Positions 57,629 to 64,000 of a stretch of 64,000 nucleotides of DNA are shown piece after piece. Source of the DNA: Fragilaria radians (Eukaryota; Bacillariophyta; Fragilariophyceae; Fragilariales; Fragilariaceae). The stretch is taken from NCBI GenBank assembly GCA_900642245.1, contig CAAAJI010000006.1, positions 264,449-328,448 of the forward strand, read 5' to 3'. The notes beneath the pieces are model-generated. The model was not told where the DNA came from, made no database searches, and worked only from the letters and a program-made list of their open reading frames with translations. The stretch's first letter is position 1; each line of letters opens with the position of its first letter. Made by a program: the position numbers and the translations under genes.

Positions 57629-59734
57629 TTAACTTGGAGTACGAATACTTCCAACTGCCATGCCGTACAATTTATTAAAAATTTCGGCTCCATTATCACG
57701 AAGTCCTGAATGCTGGTATTCGTTCGTTACCCAGACTTTACATTTTTCTAAAGGTCCACCTCGTTTCGCAACTAACATAGACGCATCAAAGTCAACGTAC
57801 ATATCATCATAGTACACAGCAGCAGCAGCTCTGGATATAGAACCATCATTCAGGGCACGTCTCATGTTGTTTTTATCATAGAGCTGTCCCCAATCAGATT
57901 TTTTCGCTAGGGATTCTGATAGTAGCCTCATACCCAATCCACTTAATTCTTTATAATCTCCATGTGCCATCCATGGGAAAACCATTTCACCAAACATCAA
58001 GGTAGGTCGAGTGTCTGAGTTTAGAGATGAAGTTAGCTCATAATTCCACTCAGAAGGAGTCTTCACGCGATCCTTGTAGGCCCTATGAGCAGCCCAATCG
58101 GTAGAAGTTGACGGACTTGTGCCACCACTATGATCTGCGTAAATACTTTCGTGCATTAAAAAGTAAATAGGATGGTCATCAAAGGATTGCTCGGAATCCA
58201 TAGCCTTGAGAAAGGCCCGATTGAAAGTAGTATCGACATCAGGTTCAAGAAAAGCGTTATTGACTAAGCGATGCAGACTCGCGAAAGATGATGGGGAGCC
58301 ACCAAGACTTATTCCAATTTGAAGAAAACGACGTGCTGTCAACTTGGATCCCGATGGTAGTATGGGAGGATTCTCCAGTAGTGCCTTGACAATCGTTTTG
58401 ATTACTGCCACATCGCCAGGATACATGTCATAATATTTTAGATTCCGCTCCCTCACACGATTCCAGGTAGAATCGTAAACTTGATAAATGGGTGTCAGCA
58501 TAGGCGCGATTCCTCCCGTGAGTAAGCAAATTCGTGGAGGATGAGGAATCTGGGAAAGATATGTCATGATACAAAACCCTCCGTAGGACTGACCAAGGAC
58601 TCCACCATACGGACAAGGCTGGACGGTTTCACTGACGACGGCAACATTTCCGTCATCGTCATCCTGACGCTTTGAATTCTTGGATTCCGTTAGCAAGACT
58701 TGTTTGATGTCTTCAGCATCACGAACAATGTTATCCGCACGAAATTCAGCCATAAAGTCAGTTGCATCCTTTAGAGCCGACTTGATCTGAACGTATTTGT
58801 CTTGAATTTCCTTGCGATCATCATTACCGTCATCTTCATCAACGTTCATCATGAAAGAATCGATATCCGTCAAGGGTTCTCGCTCGTCACTATCATCCAA
58901 CAAGAATAAATTTGGGAATAACTTTTCTAAGCGCTGTTTCGTTATCGCGGTAGATCTTCCAGTGCCACGTTGATCCATCAAGACGATATGTGTAAAGTGA
59001 TTCAGGGCAGATGTCGCCCAACTGTTTTCAAGGGAGAGTCCAACGACAGGAACAGGTGCACCAAATCCAGGACCGCCTTGTAAGTAAAGTAAGATACCAT
59101 CAGCTGTCGTTAGGGAACTTTTTTTAACATACGAATTAGCCCGTTGGGTTGGAGTCATTTGAGATAAGGAAGACCACCAAGAGATATCAGTATCCTTACG
59201 AATTTCAACCATTGTGAAGAATAAATCCATCAGTTGTGGTGACAACAATTCCTTTTTCTTATTTCGATAAATAGGGACCGATATTTTATGCTCTGTCACA
59301 GCAATAACCCGATTGTTTGAACCAGTATGAAATGCTGGGGGGCCTATGATTCTATGATTACGCTCTTGTTTCATTTTGGCTTGTTCTAACAATTGCTGTG
59401 CGAATGTAGTGGTCGTTCGTTGCTGGCTTCTGGCTTCTTCTCTGGGGAAAGTATTATGCAACCAGCCAGTACGAGGTTCCGATTTTCCCTCTGCTGCTAT
59501 AACAGGCTGTGGTGGCGAGGCTGATGCTGGTCTTTCCTTCGGTTGATTGGAAGAAGAATTGTGCAACCAACCAGTCTTTCTAGATTCTGAATACAATGCA
59601 GTTGCTGCTGAGAGGCGACGACCAGTCGGAAGGAAGTAAGGATATGCTCGAACTAAGCCTTTAGTTGCAGTTGTTAGGCATACAAGGTAAAGCATACACC
59701 AAGATGAAAGACGTTTTGGTGGATTCTTTAGCAT
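57629..59734 (-). CDS. Peptidase family S33 alpha/beta hydrolase (prolyl iminopeptidase-like)
   Basis: Open from ATG 59857, but ATG 59734 gives a normal signal peptide (KRLSSWCMLYLVCLTTATKG) and 701 residues. After a Ser/Pro-rich linker with two copies of TGWLHN 35 residues apart, the hydrolase domain shows LLYLQGGPGFGAP (oxyanion HGGPG-like), IVLMDQRGTGRST and VLGQSYGGFCIMTYL with nucleophile Ser. The C terminus has YYDDMYVDFD (candidate Asp) and NEYQHSGLRDNG (His). This set is that of prolyl iminopeptidases, which remove N-terminal proline. An acidic insertion between DQRGTGRS and the nucleophile elbow is longer than usual. It is predicted to be secreted or in an organelle. It is convergent with the glycosyltransferase, with only 91 bases between stops. 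Confidence 0.87.
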   Translation of the reverse strand: MLKNPPKRLSSWCMLYLVCLTTATKGLVRAYPYFLPTGRRLSAATALYSESRKTGWLHNSSSNQPKERPASASPPQPVIAAEGKSEPRTGWLHNTFPREEARSQQRTTTTFAQQLLEQAKMKQERNHRIIGPPAFHTGSNNRVIAVTEHKISVPIYRNKKKELLSPQLMDLFFTMVEIRKDTDISWWSSLSQMTPTQRANSYVKKSSLTTADGILLYLQGGPGFGAPVPVVGLSLENSWATSALNHFTHIVLMDQRGTGRSTAITKQRLEKLFPNLFLLDDSDEREPLTDIDSFMMNVDEDDGNDDRKEIQDKYVQIKSALKDATDFMAEFRADNIVRDAEDIKQVLLTESKNSKRQDDDDGNVAVVSETVQPCPYGGVLGQSYGGFCIMTYLSQIPHPPRICLLTGGIAPMLTPIYQVYDSTWNRVRERNLKYYDMYPGDVAVIKTIVKALLENPPILPSGSKLTARRFLQIGISLGGSPSSFASLHRLVNNAFLEPDVDTTFNRAFLKAMDSEQSFDDHPIYFLMHESIYADHSGGTSPSTSTDWAAHRAYKDRVKTPSEWNYELTSSLNSDTRPTLMFGEMVFPWMAHGDYKELSGLGMRLLSESLAKKSDWGQLYDKNNMRRALNDGSISRAAAAVYYDDMYVDFDASMLVAKRGGPLEKCKVWVTNEYQHSGLRDNGAEIFNKLYGMAVGSIRTPS

Positions 59735-60276
59735 CAAGCAAACAGGATCTTCTTTGTATTGTATTGCATGTAATATTGACGTTTTGCAACCCCCCTCTTG
59801 ATCGAATTCCGTTTGACGGAATTTTGTTTCCCCTGTGATAAAGGTACACATCAACATTCCTCACAACCAGGGATTGATTTCCCTCCACCACCCAACAAAA
59901 CAAGAGTATAGCCTCACTTCATTTCTCTATACGGGGCTTTGAGCATCAATATGGATTTCCAAATATTTATTTTTCATTCGCACAACTGCCTGCCTCCTAT
60001 ATTCATATGACTTTCATGGAAATGAGCTAATTTAATTGATTTGCCTCATTTCTCATATCTAGGCGTCAAAACCTCTAAATTCTAAAGGGTAACATACATT
60101 CCAATTCTTCTTCTAGGGACCAAAATAATCAAGGACTCCCGTTTTCACCTGACTTTTCTCTCATACCTTAAGCAAGAAAGGCTTCCACAAAATCATACAC
60201 TACGGCCGTAGTGCAATTTATAAATAAAAATGTTGTGCTTCACGTTCTTTTGGCTCGCATTCCGAAATTTAATGTT

Positions 60277-60435
60277 TCAGTGTCTTGATTGTGTCCTGAA
60301 CTCTACATTAGCTGATCTCAATGTCCAAACTGCCTGCTTTCCTTCGTCTACAGTGAAAGTTATCTCATTTTCCAAATTGAAACCTTTCCACCATGTCGCA
60401 TGAGCTACAAAAAATATGTGGTTTAGGTTTAACAT
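60277..60435 (-). CDS. Small open reading frame or gene fragment, unknown
   Basis: An ATG-to-stop frame of 52 codons starts MLNLNHIFFVAHATWWKGFN and continues ITFTVDEGKQAVWTLRSANV. The Trp-rich, alternating strand pattern looks like coding sequence. No signal peptide, partner gene or named family was recognised. It may be a small protein, an exon, or the remains of a mobile element in this repeat-rich tail. Confidence 0.25.
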   Translation of the reverse strand: MLNLNHIFFVAHATWWKGFNLENEITFTVDEGKQAVWTLRSANVEFRTQSRH

Positions 60436-60823
60436 ATGGCTGCTTTTGTCAATGTGTATATGGTAGAGTATAGCATGACCTTATTCAGGAAATGCTACAT
60501 TTTTACTTGTCATTCAAAAATGGAGACCAGTTTCTTATTGGAAACAATTCATTTTTCACTGGTGTGTCGCTTTTTCCTGATTTCTCTTTTTACCTTGATT
60601 GTATTGCGATGTATTTGTACTATATGTTAAAAGAACAAAGCTAAACCTTGACAGCAATAATGTAATTGAATCTTATTTTTGATATAGTTAGGACAGTTTC
60701 CTTAAAATGTCACCTTCGAGAATTACGTACGAGCGAAAATTGCATTCCACTATATCTCAAAGTAGAAATGGGAATACAAATTGCCAGCTAAACCTTACTG
60801 TTTACAAAATAGAAATGCAAGAA

Positions 60824-61070
60824 TCATAAAAAAATAATTTCTGTACTTGCAAAATTGAACATCTCCACTGTTGTTACACAATCATGGCCTACGAAATAAT
60901 TATTGGCAGATAAATGGTGATGGCTTAAGTAAACCTTTTCATAAGTTATTATCATTTTATTAATGTCTTGTGGCATAGGCGATCCCTCAAATCGACAATC
61001 TCCACATGAGAAATGCATATTTGGACACCTGTCACTTTGTGATGCGTGGGCTTTACTGCAAAAGGAACTA
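60824..61070 (-). pseudogene. Cys-containing coding-like fragment, unknown
   Basis: Minus-strand open codons run SKAHASQSDRCPNMHFSCGD then CRFEGSPMPQDINKMIITYE and end after HHHLSANNYFVGHD and a short tail. The three clustered cysteines (C-P-N-M-H-F-S-C-G-D-C) could be a metal site. No start codon with context or upstream exon was found, so it may be a relic. The family was not recognised. Confidence 0.25.
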
Positions 61071-62017
61071 AACCTTTCTTACATTACAGGTATGGTAAGT
61101 TGAAGTATCCTCAACTTCATTCGGAGGATTATGGTATGATACAATCAAGCAAAGGTTTCCCCCTAACCTGGACATAAAGTGGGAAGCTATTGTTACCAAA
61201 TAAGGTGCAGAAGCTCCTAGCTTACAGATGCAAGAGTGGGCATTCTTGGACTGTAAATTTCTATAAAATCCTAGATAGATGTATTGCTTATCGTTACATG
61301 CGAATACCAGACAGACTATTTCGCAAACCGTCTCTGTATGGCTCTCTACTGAGATGGGAGTGTAAGTGTTAACGTTTGATTCTTTGTGTATCGATATTTC
61401 TGGCTATATGGACATCGCATCCAACCATTACAGAACATATTAACTATCCTTAATATTTAATGTCGCATTTGTAAGAGCCGCATCAGTATTTACAACAAAC
61501 CAAAAGATGTCTTCTTCAATCAAACTCTTGTGAATCCTTAAAAAACTCACATTTTAGGTTAAAAAACCTTCCATCCCCGAAGAATCCTGGTGACTATTGA
61601 ATGGCTTCAGGAAAATAATGTTTTTGGGAATGGCAGGTGTGATACTAGTATCGATTCCGTTGAGGCCTAAATGACCAAATACAACCAGATTAGGCTAATC
61701 AAAATTTTGACAAACAGACAGGGTAAGGGAACAGAGAGAAACGCGTTTTACTTGGCTCCATTGTCCAATGTAGTATTATGATCTTTTTAATCACTACTTT
61801 GATAATGAAATACGATGAGCACTTCCAAGACAGATGTAATATATACATATATCATTAGATTGGCATTATTCGGTATACACAAGATACTGAATGCTTTTGG
61901 TTGGCATTCCATGTGGCCTTTAAAACAAAAGAGGGGCAAAAACTGGGTCTCACTCACTCTCGAAATAATCGAATCTGATACTTGGTTCACACTAACTCTA
62001 TAACTTTATCTTTAAAT

Positions 62018-62330
62018 CACTAGTAGTTGGTGCTTGCTTTGCTCCGCAGAGATAATTATTATACAAAAGAGAATGTATCTTTGAATTCCTACATTTCCTG
62101 CAAATAATGATGGCAAATATTTTTAAGGGTGCTATTTGTGAACCTAGAATTTGCACATCATACAATATGATGAACGACACAACATTTATGTTTTATTACC
62201 TGATCTAACATGTAAATGGAGTCTACAGTTGGATTCAACATCACAGACTTAAAGCAAATTATACCATTGATTCAGCATTGGCATTGGAAGGTGTAAGGGT
62301 AGTAATTTCTTTTTTCTATCAAAGCTATAA
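62018..62330. repeat. Dispersed repeat, copy 1
   Basis: Begins with ACTAGTAGTTGGTGCTTGCT and runs for about 310 bases to a segment with ATTATACCATTGATTCAGCA and a following GGCATTGG. Much of it reappears in diverged form at 63628-63935 with several short insertions and deletions. Both copies share the order of motifs throughout. Confidence 0.7.
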
Positions 62331-62588
62331 GTGTTATTTGTTTTTTCATTGTTTTGAAAGAATTTCATTTAGCTGTAGATTAATAATGCAATTAGATCTA
62401 TCCACATTTCAGTGGCGTTTCAGTGACAGTTGCGTTAAATATTCTACAGTTTACAACTGAAAGTCTCGGCAACATTTTAGTTTATAATTCTGAATGAAAG
62501 CACTATTTTACTACCCAATATTTAAATCAAGTACCGTTTGAAGTATCTGTATCCCTATTGATTTTAGTTACTCATTCTTTTAACCCTG

Positions 62589-62740
62589 TACTCGTACTCG
62601 ATCACTTTCTCGAGTATTACTATACTGACAAAACGCACAAGGGCTAAGGGGGTAGCACCGGCCAGATCGGATGTGAAACTTTTTTAGTAGTAGGACTAGT
62701 AGTTGGTGCTTGCTTTGCCACGCAGCTATGATAATTTAAT
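62589..62740. repeat. Dispersed repeat, copy 2 (different segment)
   Basis: Contains GTACTCGTACTCGATCACTT, CTCGAGTA, a GTGAAACTTTTTTAGTAGTA stretch and then TAGTAGTTGGTGCTTGCTTT. It matches 63475-63660 along its whole length but ends soon after the TTGGTGCTTGC motif. Confidence 0.6.
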
Positions 62741-63022
62741 GCAAGAACAGTATGCAACAATTAGTTTTGGTAATCTCTTTTCTTTTCCAGCTTTAAATGT
62801 ACAGTAATAATTAAGCCATTAACTTTATTATAATGGTTTTTGTTGACTCAGAATTTTCAAATCATAGTACAAGTACTATCTCTGTGACTTCGTCAAACAT
62901 ACCAATGATAAGCAACATTGTCTTGAAAAGTATAAGGATAGATGTTGGCACTCTTTGGACCATCATGATTATGCCATCATTATTGTATCAGCCATTACTG
63001 CTGGTCTTTTAGAACATCAAAA

Positions 63023-63130
63023 TAATGTTGTTGTTGTTGGAGAGTCTAAGCTGTCAATTCAAAGTAATATTGTTGCTGTTGTTGGAGAGTCTACACTGTC
63101 AAATTCAAAGTAATGTTGTTTCTGTTGGGA
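63023..63130. repeat. Imperfect tandem repeat, unit about 42-46 bases
   Basis: Two and a half copies of a unit carrying GTTGTTGGAGAGTCTAAGCT and then TCAATTCAAAGT. The units differ in the number of GTTGTT steps, which explains the unequal unit length. Confidence 0.75.
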
Positions 63131-63474
63131 AGTCAGTATCGATATTCTGTTTGCTTCAGTTCTATATATTATCAACTTGTATGAGATTCAAGACAAATGA
63201 AGCAAACTAACATTCAACCCAAAATTGCAACAATACTTTTGATCCATTTGATAAATACTGTTGAAAGCAGTGACAATGTACGTCGTTTATTGAATATTGA
63301 AGTTACCCACTATAGAAATGAAATATCTTTGCTTGATTTTCAAAGGAATGCAGTTTTTAATCCTCTTAATGTTCAGAGCAAATCTGTTTTAATTGCAGTC
63401 TAATATCACTGTTAAAAGCTCTTCTCTATGCACCACAATGCAAAATTTGGTAGCATTTGCACGGCAGTCTAGCC

Positions 63475-63935
63475 CGTACTCGTACTCGATCCCTTACTCG
63501 AGTATGCAAGTAGCAAAGCCATTTTACAGCACAGAAAGGTTAGGGGTTAGTGGAATGAGTTCGGCTAAATTTAATTCACAAATCGGATGACGGCTAGACT
63601 GGACGTGAAACTTTTTTATTAGTAGGACTAGTAGTTGGTGCTTACGCTGCCAAGCGGAAAGAGAATCTATCTTTGAATTTTTACATTTCCAGCAATAGTT
63701 ATGACAAAGATTTTTATGATTGTTATTTGTAAACTTAAAATTTGCAGGTCATACAATCTGATGCATGACAAAATATTCAAGTTTTCTACTTGACCTAACA
63801 TGCCATTGGTATCTCCAATTGCATTCAACATCACAGAACTTAAAGTAAATTATACCATTGATTTAGCATTGGCATTGGGAAGGTGTAAAGGTAGTAGTTT
63901 CATTTTTTCTGTTAAAACTAAAGTTTAAAGACATA
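63475..63935. repeat. Dispersed repeat, composite copy 3
   Basis: The first part (63475-63660) matches copy 2 and the second part (63628-63935) matches copy 1. It therefore appears to be the most complete copy: TACTCGTACTCGATCCCTTA to ACTAGTAGTTGGTGCTTACG to CATTGATTTAGCATTGGCAT. No transposase is encoded, so a non-autonomous element is likely. Confidence 0.6.
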
Positions 63936-63951
63936 TTTTAGCTTTCTCTTG

Positions 63952-64000
63952 CGCTGTTGTTGTAGAAGTAATTGTTGTTGCAGAAGTAATTGTTGTTGCT
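63952..64000. repeat. 18-base tandem repeat running off the window end
   Basis: Unit GTTGTTGTAGAAGTAATT and a one-base variant GTTGTTGCAGAAGTAATT, with a third copy cut by the window edge. It is in frame with itself over 18 bases. Confidence 0.8.

Larger units (their letters stand above)
59735..64000. other. Repeat-rich gene-poor tail
   Basis: About 4.2 kb. It contains a short open reading frame (60277-60435), a Cys-containing coding-like fragment (60824-61070) and several diverged repeat copies and tandem arrays listed separately. No complete gene was recognised. Confidence 0.5.

Noticed and set aside
63952..64000. Regular 18-base repeats considered as a CRISPR-like array
   Set aside because: The units are contiguous without unique spacers, and the genome is eukaryotic; it is a simple tandem repeat.

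Overview
The window is nuclear DNA of a eukaryote, most likely a photosynthetic stramenopile such as a diatom. This is inferred from several traits. The DNA is AT-rich, and the genes are intron-poor with introns of roughly 60-145 bases bounded by GT..AG. Several proteins carry N-terminal signal or organelle-targeting leaders. The gene set is typically eukaryotic (Mediator MED31, MON1, TTLL12, an NDR/LATS kinase, an RBR ubiquitin ligase) and sits beside bacterial-type organellar proteins (HflX, a J-protein). No species can be named from the sequence alone.

Layout. 1-10 kb: a dysferlin-motif coiled-coil protein (+), MED31 (-), an HflX GTPase (+) and a DUF579/glucuronoxylan-methyltransferase-like membrane protein (+). 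10-20 kb: a two-exon PPR-like organellar protein (-), a two-exon TTLL12-type protein (-) and a small TPR-like protein (-). 20-30 kb: mostly non-coding, with riboflavin kinase (-), a three-exon NDR/LATS kinase (-) and a short unknown gene (+). 32-40 kb: an S1 trypsin-fold protein with an altered triad (-), cystathionine gamma-lyase/synthase (+), a membrane-anchored metallo-beta-lactamase protein (-) and phosphopantothenoylcysteine decarboxylase (+). 42-50 kb: a SAM-RBR E3 ligase (+), MON1 (+) and a class 3 lipase (-). 52-60 kb: a J-domain protein (-), a decayed piggyBac element, a glycosyltransferase (+) and an S33 prolyl-iminopeptidase-like hydrolase (-). 60-64 kb: a repeat-rich, gene-poor tail.

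The genes do not form a pathway or operon. They are independent housekeeping and membrane-traffic genes separated by 0.1-4 kb of AT-rich DNA. Exon joins were worked out by hand for eight genes (DysF, PPR, TTLL12, NDR kinase, CSE, MBL, PPCDC, lipase). Most restore conserved family sequence across the junction. The PPR join is the least certain.

I found no convincing new multi-gene system. The points most worth a second look are a trypsin-fold protein with Asn at the catalytic Asp site, a piggyBac relic whose terminal repeat and TTAA lie about 115 bases upstream of a glycosyltransferase start codon, an internal 30-base repeat expansion in that relic, a family of diverged repeats at 62-64 kb, an unusual two-helix-anchored metallo-hydrolase with a Cys-rich tail, and several coding-looking fragments that belong to no recognised gene.
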